Shown here: piece after piece, positions 17,801 through 25,819 of the stretch
Layout: the number at the start of each line of letters is the position of its first letter
How positions within the stretch are numbered: the stretch's first letter is position 1
Source of the DNA: Chitinophaga costaii
Lineage (GTDB): Bacteria > Bacteroidota > Bacteroidia > Chitinophagales > Chitinophagaceae
Assembly: GCF_900094705.1 (NCBI RefSeq)
Contig: NZ_FMAR01000008.1
Coordinates: 62,001 to 126,000 of the forward strand
Direction of reading: 5' to 3'
Length of the DNA stretch: 64,000 nt
The notes under the pieces: generated by a model
Databases searched by the model: none
Told to the model about the DNA's origin: nothing
What the model saw: only the letters and a program-made list of their open reading frames with translations
Translations under genes and position numbers: made by a program

Positions 17801-18555
17801 AGTCCTGGAACTTTTCCTTGCAGCATATTATCTACCGAAAGCTGGTCGCTACGGTCCAGGTCATCTACTTTCAGGCTGGTGACGGAGGCGGCGGAATATT
17901 TTTGTCTCACCGAGGAGTAGCCGTTAATGACCACCTCATTCATTGCGGTAAAGGCGGGTTGTAAAATAACGTGCAGGATGGATTGCGTACCTACCGGTAG
18001 CTGCTGGGATTGCATGCCCAGGTAAGACACCTGCAATGCCTGTGCAGGAATAGGTTGTAATGACAGCCGGAAGCGGCCGTCTACATCGCTCACCGTACCG
18101 TTGGTAGTGCCTGCTTGCACGATGTTGGCTTGGGAAAGGGGGGTGCCGTTTTTGTCGGTCACCACCCCGCTAATTTGCCGGGATACTGCCCCGTTGTCGC
18201 TCGTTTTATCCGTTACAATGGCCATTACCTGGCCAATATGCTGTACGTGTAATGGTTGATCTTTTAATAACAGGCTTAATATATTGTCTGCCGTTTCATC
18301 CACTACATGCAACGTAACCCGGGGTAATTTTTCCAGTTCTTCGCGGTTGTAAAAAAAAGTAATGCCGGTAGTAGTGGTGATGCGTTTTAAAACATGTATT
18401 ACAGTTTGGTTCTTTACCCGCAGGGTAATGCGGGACGACTGTGCATAGACGGCCCGGCTTCCTGACAAAGCGAGTATAACAATTGTAAGGATTATCTGGG
18501 GCAATACCACAGCGACGAGCCGCCTGTTCTTGCCACACAATCTGCTATTGAGCAT
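14887..18555 (-). CDS. SusC-type TonB-dependent receptor with STN signalling domain
   Basis: A transporter of about 1222 residues. After the signal peptide (hydrophobic V-L-P-Q-I-I-L-T-I-V-I-L-A-L, cleaved near V-Y-A-Q) comes an STN domain of about 75 residues (I-T-L-R-V-K-N-Q-T-V-I-H-V-L-K), a carboxypeptidase-regulatory-like domain, a plug with VLKDAAAAALYGVNGGNG, and the barrel. The STN domain is the part that touches FecR in the periplasm, and a FecR gene lies just upstream, so this receptor is likely both importer and sensor. A TTG at 18579 would add eight residues; ATG 18555 is preferred. The 142-base gap from FecR holds A/T-rich sequence without a clear hairpin. Confidence 0.92.
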   Translation of the reverse strand: MLNSRLCGKNRRLVAVVLPQIILTIVILALSGSRAVYAQSSRITLRVKNQTVIHVLKRITTTTGITFFYNREELEKLPRVTLHVVDETADNILSLLLKDQPLHVQHIGQVMAIVTDKTSDNGAVSRQISGVVTDKNGTPLSQANIVQAGTTNGTVSDVDGRFRLSLQPIPAQALQVSYLGMQSQQLPVGTQSILHVILQPAFTAMNEVVINGYSSVRQKYSAASVTSLKVDDLDRSDQLSVDNMLQGKVPGLNINMNSTVPGAAPKIRLRGTATLMGSREPVWVIDGIIANPPVKLDPMDINSLDNVNLMSSPVIGLNPIDIERIDVLKDAAAAALYGVNGGNGVIVITTKKGNYHQGPQVSFSQMLNISARPTYRHLNRMNAAERMDLSKEAIDKGLNFSNGVLPQSFEQDYTDYSKGKITENELQQREKEYAAMNTDWFNILFNNGVSQRYNVSITGGGDKTAYYASLGYASQQGPAIFTHAQQFSGLLHITQRLAPGLQTGIKLSGTRHTGVYPYQLDPYQYAYNTARTLPYTKNGQRFYYNPSYYTPNWSLQDYEMDTAQLSQFNIVSDMENSRTRTSVNTYNVVANADYTFLKFFKVHGLYGFGSSDTRNSTYAGESTFYVANRYRLGLAPNMPYTDGAKSNIILPAGGEYQETNTGQSDYTLRHSLEYSRVLGSHFIQVMAGNELRQLKYTINKLFLMGYYPDSGKVSHPPDAAQYPLYEAFMQQYADTTVHHLIKQYRQLSWYGMLVYSYKDRYTINFNLRQDGANYFTQMNGGATQRTWSAAFKWDVLNEPRWQKLHPADMLTLRLSYGFNNGLPEIDPPRLTMSDPVAGISGEEQAVISNFANPALQWEKTYTYNAAADFSFFHNRLNGTVEAYRKKANNLLANINVAEENGVNSFLLNSASVLNHGFEFSLQYQVIQNKRWQWSVGTNFALNYTKTLKTNFAGDGIIGNQQQYLDGNIIRSGTDPNTVYAFKYTGLDKAGSPTFRGIYDRDYTVQPTVAEYYANVFVPVGRRIPAADGSFFTRLSYKRWSLSAVCLIKLGYVQRLSNLYGAAGFVPNPAENASLDVTNRWSKPGDESHTNIPALNGQLGWQIYDQLTMTLIQYYHFDPSFAQTLLQQAPLYLISTQLAEMYNNSDIRTVNASHVRLSTLSLQYTLPQAMPNRKRSFKGMSCYVQAHDIMLAANKKLHGQDPELPAGTLPRRPSMTIGTAINF

Positions 18556-18697
18556 TTTAGCCGTTGAGTAATAATACAAGGCTTTAAACCACCGTGGTTT
18601 TAGGAAATTTTTGGCGGTAGAAGACTTTGGTGCAACAATAAAAATTACAATCCGCGTAGCTGCTGGATGTTCAGGCTAAAATAAGGAAAATATTGTG

Positions 18698-19717
18698 TTA
18701 TTGCACTTCAATTATGTGTTTCAGGGAATCTACTTTAAAAGAAATGTTGGATGTAGTGGTGGATTTGATGAGCGCTAACAAAGGTACTATGTTCGCTGGT
18801 TTGGGGATTGGAGGAACGTTAAAATGCAGATCATTTAATTGGTCATTCTTTACAATAAAGGTATAGCCGTATAGGAATCCTAATCGCTGTAAGAGGGAAG
18901 GCAGGGGTTCGTCCGTAAAAATAAGTTGTCCATCTTTCCAAGCCAGTGCGTTAGCCGGATTGCCGTTACTTACCTGAAGCTGGCCGGTAAGGGTATCGAA
19001 TGCTGCCTGTTGGCCGGGGGCCAGGTATTGCAGGGGAGTATTGGCATTTACGCCACTTACGGCTATTTTGCCGGCCGAAAGGGTGGTAATAATATGTGCG
19101 CCGTAGGCATTAATATTAAATAAGGTTCCCAAAACCTGCACGGTTTGTTGGTGCGCGCGCACGGTAAAGGGCAATTTTTCGTCGGCGGTCACGTCAAAAC
19201 ACGCTTCGCCGGTCATGTCCACTTTGCGGTCTGTTTTCCCGAAACTGGCCAGGTATTGCAAGCGGGAGCCGGCATTCAGCCAAACTTTACTGCTATCTGG
19301 CAGGGTAAAGAAGCGGGTTTCATTGATGGGGGCTTCCAGTGTCAGGTAGGCCATGGTGCCTGGGGCGGTGTGCCGGGGCTGGAAAAACAGCCAGGCGCTG
19401 CCGCCCAAGGCCAGCAGTATGGCAATCACGGCCGCATAACGCAGTGCTCGACGCCATACCGGCATCATTACCGGGGCCTGGTTGGGCAGGGAAAGTTTCG
19501 ATTTTAAAGCAGCCAGCTCCGACGGAGTGTCCACTTCTTCCCAACCTTTTAGCTCCCCGGCCAGGGTCCGGATCTTTAATATTTCCTGCAACAGATCCTT
19601 TTCCGCCTCCTTCAGCTCACCAGTATTGCCGGCAGCCATAAGCTGGTCTCCCTGCGCTTCCAGCGCCTGGTGGATCTGTTCCCAGTCTATTTCCGGATTA
19701 TTAGGATGATTTTCCAT
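18698..19717 (-). CDS. FecR-family anti-sigma factor
   Basis: A 339-residue single-pass inner-membrane regulator. A cytoplasmic part of about 90 residues binds the ECF sigma factor, a membrane helix spans about 92-112 (A-V-I-A-I-L-L-A-L-G-G), and the periplasmic FecR domain has L-P-D-S-S-K-V-W-L-N-A-G-S and T-G-E-A-C-F-D-V. A DUF4974-like end (G-F-L-Y-G-Y-T-F) docks on the STN domain of the receptor. An upstream start at 19765 would overlap the sigma gene by 44 bases; ATG 19717 begins four bases after the sigma stop and is preferred. Confidence 0.9.
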   Translation of the reverse strand: MENHPNNPEIDWEQIHQALEAQGDQLMAAGNTGELKEAEKDLLQEILKIRTLAGELKGWEEVDTPSELAALKSKLSLPNQAPVMMPVWRRALRYAAVIAILLALGGSAWLFFQPRHTAPGTMAYLTLEAPINETRFFTLPDSSKVWLNAGSRLQYLASFGKTDRKVDMTGEACFDVTADEKLPFTVRAHQQTVQVLGTLFNINAYGAHIITTLSAGKIAVSGVNANTPLQYLAPGQQAAFDTLTGQLQVSNGNPANALAWKDGQLIFTDEPLPSLLQRLGFLYGYTFIVKNDQLNDLHFNVPPIPKPANIVPLLALIKSTTTSNISFKVDSLKHIIEVQ

Positions 19718-19721
19718 GATT

Positions 19722-20300
19722 CTACTTAAAGACAGTTGTTTTTGAAAATAGGGTGATGCCGGCAAGGAGGATTAACAAAATAGCGGATACCGTACAACTT
19801 TTCCGGATAGTATGGTAGGCCTTCCGGATATGCGTTTTTACGGTATTGATCGAAATATTCATCTGCGCGGCAATCTCCATGTATTTTAAACCATCTACTG
19901 CGCTCATCATAAATACGGTACGTTGCCCGGCAGGCAATTGGTCAATGGCTTTCAGTAATTTGATCTTATACTGGTCGGTACCGTTTAGTGGGGTGTCTTC
20001 CGGGAGTAACACCGGTTCATACAACACATCCTGGGCTTTGTTTTCATGTCGTAATTTTACTTCCTCACTTTTGATATGGTTGAGGCTCCTGTTTTTAACC
20101 GCCACATGCGCATACGATTCAAAATTGATCAGTATGTCCTGATTATTGAATTTTTCCCAGTATTTAATAAAGAAATCCTGCACGATATCCTTAGCAACGT
20201 CCATGTCTTTGACATAGCTGTAAGATATTTGGCACAAAGACCGGTAATATTTATTAAAGAAATATTCCAGTTGGGCCTGGCTAAGAAATGTGTCGCTCAT
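19722..20300 (-). CDS. ECF RNA polymerase sigma factor (SusC/FecR-linked)
   Basis: A 192-residue sigma-70 family protein of the extracytoplasmic function class. Region 2 contains Y-S-Y-V-K-D-M-D-V-A-K-D-I-V-Q-D-F-F and a K-Y-W-E-K-F segment; region 4 contains the L-P-A-G-Q-R-T-V-F helix and the helix-turn-helix Y-M-E-I-A-A-Q-M-N-I-S-I-N-T-V-K-T-H. An unusual hydrophobic tail (A-I-L-L-I-L-L-A-G-I-T-L-F) ends the protein. First gene of the locus; it should switch on the receptor operon when FecR releases it. An inverted repeat lies about 85 bases upstream. Confidence 0.92.
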   Translation of the reverse strand: MSDTFLSQAQLEYFFNKYYRSLCQISYSYVKDMDVAKDIVQDFFIKYWEKFNNQDILINFESYAHVAVKNRSLNHIKSEEVKLRHENKAQDVLYEPVLLPEDTPLNGTDQYKIKLLKAIDQLPAGQRTVFMMSAVDGLKYMEIAAQMNISINTVKTHIRKAYHTIRKSCTVSAILLILLAGITLFSKTTVFK

Positions 20301-20382
20301 ATATCGTTATACGGATCGGGCAATTGCCTAAGGGATATAGATTAAATGGCTAATTCTCGGAACTAAGTTCATTAAAGAATAT

Positions 20383-20422
20383 AACACATATATCTACATG
20401 TTATCATCCATGTTTATGTGTT
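20383..20422. repeat. Nested inverted repeat upstream of the ECF sigma gene
   Basis: Outer arms AACACATA (20383-20390) and TATGTGTT (20415-20422) are perfect; inside them ACATG (20396-20400) pairs with CATGT (20409-20413) around an 8-base loop. Placed 83 bases before the sigma start, it could be an operator or an RNA hairpin in the leader. Confidence 0.45.
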
Positions 20423-21103
20423 CTTGTATAAATCCCCTTATAACACCAGGAAGCGCATAAAAATTATTTGTATAGCTATAAACCAACATAAAGAAAAAGA
20501 TGAATTTAAAACGAAACGTAACGCAAGATATAACACTACATGTATGCACCACGCAAGCATTATTTACAACGTGTAGAAATTAAATAATATAAATAAATAT
20601 AAGGAGTAAAAAACACTTTTTTAACAGCATTTTAATTCGCCGGGCAAAAGCCCTGCCCGGTATGGGGGAGCATACCTGGGACGCTGATAGCGGCATGGGA
20701 GTGGATATTGGTGGGTATTTTTACCTGGCGGCAAGCTCAATTCCTGATCTACTATCAATCATGTTGATTAATTATAGTGAGGGGTAGGAGTTGGGTAATG
20801 GTTTATTTTTGAGGTAGTTACGTTTTATGTTATGGCATGCCATGGTGGATATGGCCTGTAAGGCGCTGAAAGCTGTTGAATCGCCCACCGATATTGCAAC
20901 AAGGCTGGAAAAGGTATTTGTACGACCCACCTAACCATCCACCGAAAGTATTGCCAGCGGCCAGCCGTATAATTACCAGGTCTGCCCTTGGTTCGCGTAA
21001 GCCCCGCCCTGCTTACCTTTAAGAATCCCCGGACGGCCCGGGTTTATTATGTCCCTACATCCAAACTTTTCCCCTAATTTGCCGGCTTTAACGTACGCAT
21101 TAC
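20423..21103. other. Long intergenic region between divergent genes
   Basis: An A/T-rich part (about 20440-20630) lies on the side of the sigma gene and presumably holds its promoter. A CCGGGCA/TGCCCGG hairpin (20640-20646 with 20654-20660) has no T-run. The rest is G/C-richer with one short open frame at 20827. No RNA gene is recognisable. Confidence 0.4.
20827..20934 (+). CDS. Possible 35-residue small protein
   Basis: ATG to TAA frame reading M-L-W-H-A-M-V-D-M-A-C-K-A-L-K and ending R-L-E-K-V-F-V-R-P-T. The composition is that of a soluble amphipathic protein rather than of random frame, but I recognise no family, and there is no clear ribosome binding site. It could equally be the tail of a lost gene; an in-frame TAG lies 9 bases before the ATG. 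Confidence 0.15.
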   Translation: MLWHAMVDMACKALKAVESPTDIATRLEKVFVRPT

Positions 21104-21583
21104 ATGATAAGACATTTCCTGGTACTGGCAGCCACCTGCATAACAGCATACACCTTACCCGCCTGCAAAACTATCCAACCCCTCCCTGCCGGCAACGACC
21201 TGGTGACCGTCATCACCATGCCTTCTACCATTAAAACCGGCGGGCCGGTGATGCTTACTTTCACCGTTACCAATCCCAGTAATAAGGAATTGAAATTCCT
21301 GAAATGGGAAACGCCCTTCGAAGGCTTTCGCAATGATTGCTTCGACATCCTGAATAATGCCGGCGAACTATTGCCTTACCATGGCATCATGGCAAAACGG
21401 GTAATGCCCCCGCCGGCAGACGCCTACATTACAGTAGCGCCAGGCCAAAGCACTTCCGCCAGTATTGACCTTGCAACAGGCTACCGCATAACCCTGCCGG
21501 GAGATTATTCGGTAGAATATACTGCCAGCAATATGAGCGGGTTAAAAAAAGTGAATAAGATTTCTTTTACGGTGGTGCAGTAA
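21104..21583 (+). CDS. Lipoprotein resembling the N-terminal domain of M35 metallopeptidases
   Basis: A 159-residue lipoprotein (T-L-P-A-C, Cys21). The mature part is a single beta-sandwich: V-M-L-T-F-T-V-T-N-P-S-N-K-E-L-K-F-L-K-W-E-T-P then F-D-I-L-N, Y-H-G-I-M-A-K-R and a late L-P-G-D-Y-S-V-E-Y. This pattern is like the N-terminal domain of deuterolysin-type (M35) peptidases and of intracellular protease inhibitor-like folds. The catalytic domain with HExxH is absent, so it is not a peptidase. It may bind a partner or act as an inhibitor; function is inferred only from fold resemblance. Monocistronic. Confidence 0.7.
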   Translation: MIRHFLVLAATCITAYTLPACKTIQPLPAGNDLVTVITMPSTIKTGGPVMLTFTVTNPSNKELKFLKWETPFEGFRNDCFDILNNAGELLPYHGIMAKRVMPPPADAYITVAPGQSTSASIDLATGYRITLPGDYSVEYTASNMSGLKKVNKISFTVVQ

Positions 21584-21615
21584 GGGAGGGATTTAATTTG
21601 GGCGATAATGCGCAT

Positions 21616-21727
21616 GGGCTTTTGCATTTCACTCGGCCCGTTTGCCTTAGCGTAACGCAGCACATTGCAGCCATTTTCCGCAGCCGCCAGGTGATTTTCT
21701 CTTTTTGCTGATGCAAAATGAAAGCCC
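21616..21727. repeat. Short element with imperfect terminal inverted repeats
   Basis: GGGCTTTTGCAT (21616-21627) matches the inverse of ATGCAAAA (21711-21718) plus GCCC (21724-21727), with five extra bases in the right arm. The about 85 bases between are G/C-rich and non-coding. It resembles a REP/MITE-like intergenic unit, but only one copy is in the window. Confidence 0.3.
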
Positions 21728-21889
21728 CCGTGGCAGCGGAGCCCCTTCTGCCGCAAGCCGGAAAAACCGCGCTGGCACTTTTTTACATTCATCCAGTATA
21801 AAAACCGCTTCAAGGGCCAAGTACCCGGCACCACCCACCTAAAACGTACTCCTGGAAAAGAACCAAATTTATCTTTCAAAACCACACTT

Positions 21890-21897
21890 TACTTTTG
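21890..21897 (+). promoter_or_regulatory. Bacteroidota -7 box (TACTTTTG) before the CDF gene
   Basis: An exact TAnnTTTG match that would start the transcript near 21904, about 15 bases before ATG 21919. A -33 TTTG is not evident. Because the box overlaps the TTG at 21895, it argues against that TTG as a start. Confidence 0.55.
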
Positions 21898-21918
21898 CGG
21901 GATTCTAAAAATCCGCCT

Positions 21919-22800
21919 ATGCAAACCACCAACGTACATCCTTCCGTAAAGGCCATGCGCACTACCTTACTGGGTATTGTAATCAGCATTGTGCTGGTGT
22001 TTGTAAAACTGGCAGCGGGTTATTTCGGCCATTCTTATGCACTGGTAGCCGATGCTTCGGAAACAGCTTCCGATGTACTCAGCTCCGGCTTGTTGTGGAT
22101 AGGCCTGCGCATTGCCATGAAACCTGCGGATAAAGAACATCCTTATGGTCATGGCAAGGCGGAACCTTTGGCGGCGGTGCTGATCTCTTTATTTTTATTG
22201 GGGGCAGCCATTTGGATAGGATGGCATGCCATTACCTTCATCCGTACCCCGCACCAATTGCCCCAACGCTTTACGCTGGCTATCCTGGGTGCAGTGATTT
22301 TCATCAAGGAAGCCATGTTCCGGTATGTATTAAAAGTAGGACAGGAGATCAATAGCCAGGCGGTGAAGTCGGATGCCTACCATCATCGCAGCGACGCCAT
22401 TACCTCCATGGCTGCTTTTGTGGGCATATTGGTGGCCATTTTGCTGGGCAAGGGATATGAGGCGGCAGACGATTGGGCGGCCCTCATTGCCAGTGGCATC
22501 ATCGGTTACAATGCCATTGCGTTGCTGCGCCCAGCGCTGAATGAAGTGATGGATGCTGCACCTGGTGCGGAGATCGTAGAAAAGGTGCGGGTGTTGGCCA
22601 GCGGATTGCCGGATGTGGAGCAGGTAGAAAAATGTTATGTACGCAAAATGGGCTTCGAATATTTTGTAGACATCCACATACAGGTGCAGGGCAGTCTCAG
22701 TGTAAAGGAGGGACACGACATTGCTCATGCGGTGAAAAACACCTTACTGCAAAGTGAGCTGCATATTAAAGATGTATTGGTACACATAGAGCCGGCCTAA
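21919..22800 (+). CDS. Cation diffusion facilitator (CDF) family metal transporter
   Basis: A 293-residue inner-membrane exporter of divalent metals such as Zn, Fe or Mn in exchange for protons. Six membrane helices are visible in the first about 200 residues. Metal-site motifs: L-V-A-D-A-S-E-T-A-S-D-V in helix 2, the H-P-Y-G-H-G-K loop between helices 2 and 3, and H-H-R-S-D-A-I-T-S in helix 5 (HxxxD). The cytoplasmic dimerisation domain follows (V-R-V-L-A-S-G-L-P-D-V ... V-D-I-H-I-Q-V) and ends V-L-V-H-I-E-P-A. The metal cannot be read from the sequence. Own promoter and own terminator, so a single-gene unit. Confidence 0.92.
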   Translation: MQTTNVHPSVKAMRTTLLGIVISIVLVFVKLAAGYFGHSYALVADASETASDVLSSGLLWIGLRIAMKPADKEHPYGHGKAEPLAAVLISLFLLGAAIWIGWHAITFIRTPHQLPQRFTLAILGAVIFIKEAMFRYVLKVGQEINSQAVKSDAYHHRSDAITSMAAFVGILVAILLGKGYEAADDWAALIASGIIGYNAIALLRPALNEVMDAAPGAEIVEKVRVLASGLPDVEQVEKCYVRKMGFEYFVDIHIQVQGSLSVKEGHDIAHAVKNTLLQSELHIKDVLVHIEPA

Positions 22801-22821
22801 ATAGCCACTTGTATAATCATT

Positions 22822-22861
22822 ACAACGGCCATACAGGAATTATTTCCTGCATGGCCGTTGT
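22822..22861 (+). terminator. Strong hairpin after the CDF gene
   Basis: ACAACGGCCAT (22822-22832) pairs with ATGGCCGTTGT (22851-22861), and CAGGAA (22834-22839) with TTCCTG (22844-22849), giving 17 pairs around one mismatch. There is no T-run, so termination by this hairpin is likely but not certain. Confidence 0.6.
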
Positions 22862-22933
22862 GCATTTGATTGAGATATTCATTTTGAAATAATATCTTGT
22901 GTAAATACTTTTTCTCCTAATACTGTTTTAGCA

Positions 22934-25795
22934 ATGCCGGAAAACAAGGTAATGTTTTGTTATATTCCCCTGGTAGCTTGTTTCGCAAAACGCCTTGTCA
23001 TAGCCCTGCTCTTGTTTGTAAGTACCTCCTCGGCATTGGCACAAACCCATACGGGCATTGCAAAAGGACAGGTGAAGGATAGTGTACATCATTATGTGTT
23101 GCCAGCGGCTACCGTATCCATTTATATTGTAGCCACGGGGAAGCTGGTCAACTTCCAGTTGTCCAATAATTTTGGAAGGGTGCTTTTTAATAAATTACCG
23201 GTGGGGGTACTGTTGCGTGCCATTGCTACCAACGTAGGGTATGCCCCGGCCAGCAAGGAATTTACCATCCCGCCCGAAAGCGGGGAAATAGACCTGGACA
23301 TCTTCCCCATGAACCGCCAGGCGGTGGGCTTGCAAGGCGTAACGATTGTGGGTACCCCACCCCCGGTGCAAATGCGGGGCGATACCCTCGAATTTAATGC
23401 AGACGCTTTTAAGCTGGACTCTAATGCCGTGGTGGAAGACATGTTAAAGAAATTGCCCGGTGTTACCATCTGGAACGATGGGGTTATAACCGTTAATGGA
23501 AAGAAGGTTGACAAACTGCTGGTAGAAGGCAAACCTTTTTTTGATATCCGTGGCAAAATAGCCTTGCAGAACCTGCCGAAAGGTGCCGTGCAGCAAGTGC
23601 AGGTGTACGACGTTAAAAGCCAGACGGATTCCACCGATATTAAAACCAACATGAATATCCTGCTTAAAAAGGATCAGCAAGACGGCTATTTTGGGAAAGT
23701 AGGGGCCAGCCTTGGCACCACCCGGCGATATGATGCCAATGGGATGATCAGCTACTTTTCGCCAACAGACCAAATCAGTGTGGTGGGCGCACTGAATAAT
23801 GTAAACAAGTCGGCGGCCAATGCCAACACACTGGTGGAGATCAATTCATTTAAAGGAGAGGGGATTGGCAATAATTATCATTCAGACTTTACACAGCCAG
23901 GTACCTTGGTGTTTAAAGCTGCCGGATTTACCGCGCTGCACGATTTTGGAAAAAAGCTGGAGAAAGGCATTGATACCAATGATTTGAAGGTGGAGTATTT
24001 TATGACAGACAACCGTGCCATGGTGAATCAGCAGTTAAACACTACCCTGCTTTTTGGGACGGATGGTCATTTATCCCAAACAACTGCCAGTGCGGTAAGC
24101 TCCGGGAATAATGAGCAGGCATTTCGGGCAGCGTATGAGAAAAATTTTGTGCATAGTAAGCTGCATACGGACTATACCCTGCTGCATACTTCTTTCCATA
24201 GCAATAGCACCCTCCGAATGGAGTCTGCCGGCGATTCGGCTGCGGATAGGAGTGAGCGCATAGATGACCAGGATACTAAAAATACCGCTACCAGCCAAAC
24301 GGGGACGATAGACTTTCAAACCCAGCGCTACAACGACTTTGCCGTTCATAAAAACCGGTCGTTGAATATGTCGTTGCACTACGCGTTTAAGCTGGGCCAA
24401 TCCAATGAAGACAAGAACCGGATATCCCGCTTTACTACGACGGATACTACCCAGCGCCAGCAATTTAACCGGCAGTATGGTACCTCCGCCACGATGGCCA
24501 CCCATAGCCTGGAAAGCGATTTTTACAATATCCTGCCATTGTTATCCAATAAGCAAACTTTCCCGCAGATAGATTTTAAAAATGTACTGGCGTATGATCA
24601 AACAAAACAGACCGATGCCGTAAGCGATTTTTCCGAAACCAGTCAACAATATGCACTTAATAACCAGCTTAGCAATCATTTAAATACCCGGATAGTGGAG
24701 GATAGGCCAGGGCTAAATTTTACCAGAAGCAGGAAATTTATATTAACAAACCGGTATGCTAATACTTGGACAATTAATTTCTTTGCGCAAGGACAATTTT
24801 ATAACATGACCAATACGGCCCGGCAGCAGTTTCAAAATATAAACAGGGCTTATTTTTATTTCATTCCATCGGCTGGTTTGCAGTACAGGAACTACCAGAC
24901 CGGAGAGTTCCGGAAAACGTATGCCCTCCGGTATAACACCAGCGTAACCTATCCTACCTTGCAGCAACTGGCACCATTGGTGGATGATGCCAATGTAACT
25001 TACCTGAGTTACGGCAATATTCATTTAAAACCTGCTTATGTACACGATGTGTTGTTTTCTTATGATTATAATAATGTAGCGGCCAAAAATCCATTCAATG
25101 GATCGTTGCAAGCCAAGATGGGATTAACAGCACATTTTATCACCGACAGCAGTTATTTCGATCAGTTGGGGAGGAGTGTTAGCTACCCGATCAACGTTGA
25201 AGGGGAGCGCCATGCTTCGGTAGACGGATCTTTGCAGAAAGCATTTAAGCGAAACGGCCACCAGTGGCAGGTGGCTGGTAAGTCCAGTTTTAATTACACA
25301 CAGAATAAGTCCAGCCTGAATGGGCAGTTCTACGAAGTACGGCAACATGCATGGTTGGCCAGTGCAGACCTTACTTATGAATACAAATCGCTGACGGCGC
25401 AGGTGGGGGAAACATTCTCTTACCAACAATTAAACAGGGCTACTATTAGCACCTACACTTACAAAAACTGGAAAACCTATGGGTATATTGCCTGGACGAT
25501 GACAAGGGGCTTGTTTGCTAAATCAGGGATAGATTTTAATAAATACAGGGCTACCAATACCCACAATATTTATTTCACCATCTGGAATACAGATGTGGGC
25601 TACCGGTTTTTAAAAGGAAATAACCTGGAGGTAAAGCTTTCCGGGCTGGACTTATTACATCAGCATAAAAATGTAATCAATACAATTACCGACAACAGCA
25701 TCACAACGGGTACAGTCAATGTTTTACAACAATACTTCCTGTTTACCCTGGCTTACTATCCCCGGCGGTTTGGATTACATAAAAAAGACCAATAA
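22934..25795 (+). CDS. Outer-membrane beta-barrel protein with carboxypeptidase-regulatory-like and plug domains
   Basis: A 953-residue outer-membrane protein related to TonB-dependent receptors but of the shorter type classed as outer membrane beta-barrel family (OMP_b-brl_3). A signal peptide (V-I-A-L-L-L-F-V-S-T-S-S-A-L-A-Q) is followed by a beta-sandwich (G-I-A-K-G-Q-V-K-D), a plug with R-G-D-T-L-E-F-N-A-D-A-F, V-V-E-D-M-L-K-K-L-P-G-V and V-N-G-K-K-V-D-K-L-L-V-E-G, and a long barrel ending R-R-F-G-L-H-K-K-D-Q. This type often lies without a SusD partner, as here. A beta-propeller gene follows after 24 bases and is probably its partner. Substrate or role in export or surface assembly unknown. 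Confidence 0.85.
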   Translation: MPENKVMFCYIPLVACFAKRLVIALLLFVSTSSALAQTHTGIAKGQVKDSVHHYVLPAATVSIYIVATGKLVNFQLSNNFGRVLFNKLPVGVLLRAIATNVGYAPASKEFTIPPESGEIDLDIFPMNRQAVGLQGVTIVGTPPPVQMRGDTLEFNADAFKLDSNAVVEDMLKKLPGVTIWNDGVITVNGKKVDKLLVEGKPFFDIRGKIALQNLPKGAVQQVQVYDVKSQTDSTDIKTNMNILLKKDQQDGYFGKVGASLGTTRRYDANGMISYFSPTDQISVVGALNNVNKSAANANTLVEINSFKGEGIGNNYHSDFTQPGTLVFKAAGFTALHDFGKKLEKGIDTNDLKVEYFMTDNRAMVNQQLNTTLLFGTDGHLSQTTASAVSSGNNEQAFRAAYEKNFVHSKLHTDYTLLHTSFHSNSTLRMESAGDSAADRSERIDDQDTKNTATSQTGTIDFQTQRYNDFAVHKNRSLNMSLHYAFKLGQSNEDKNRISRFTTTDTTQRQQFNRQYGTSATMATHSLESDFYNILPLLSNKQTFPQIDFKNVLAYDQTKQTDAVSDFSETSQQYALNNQLSNHLNTRIVEDRPGLNFTRSRKFILTNRYANTWTINFFAQGQFYNMTNTARQQFQNINRAYFYFIPSAGLQYRNYQTGEFRKTYALRYNTSVTYPTLQQLAPLVDDANVTYLSYGNIHLKPAYVHDVLFSYDYNNVAAKNPFNGSLQAKMGLTAHFITDSSYFDQLGRSVSYPINVEGERHASVDGSLQKAFKRNGHQWQVAGKSSFNYTQNKSSLNGQFYEVRQHAWLASADLTYEYKSLTAQVGETFSYQQLNRATISTYTYKNWKTYGYIAWTMTRGLFAKSGIDFNKYRATNTHNIYFTIWNTDVGYRFLKGNNLEVKLSGLDLLHQHKNVINTITDNSITTGTVNVLQQYFLFTLAYYPRRFGLHKKDQ

Positions 25796-25819
25796 ATTAA
25801 CCCCGTAAATACCTTTAAT

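Noticed and set aside
21505-21885. 126-codon frame on the minus strand
   Set aside because: It overlaps the end of the lipoprotein gene, has no known motif, and is probably open by chance in G/C-rich DNA; the inverted-repeat reading is kept instead.
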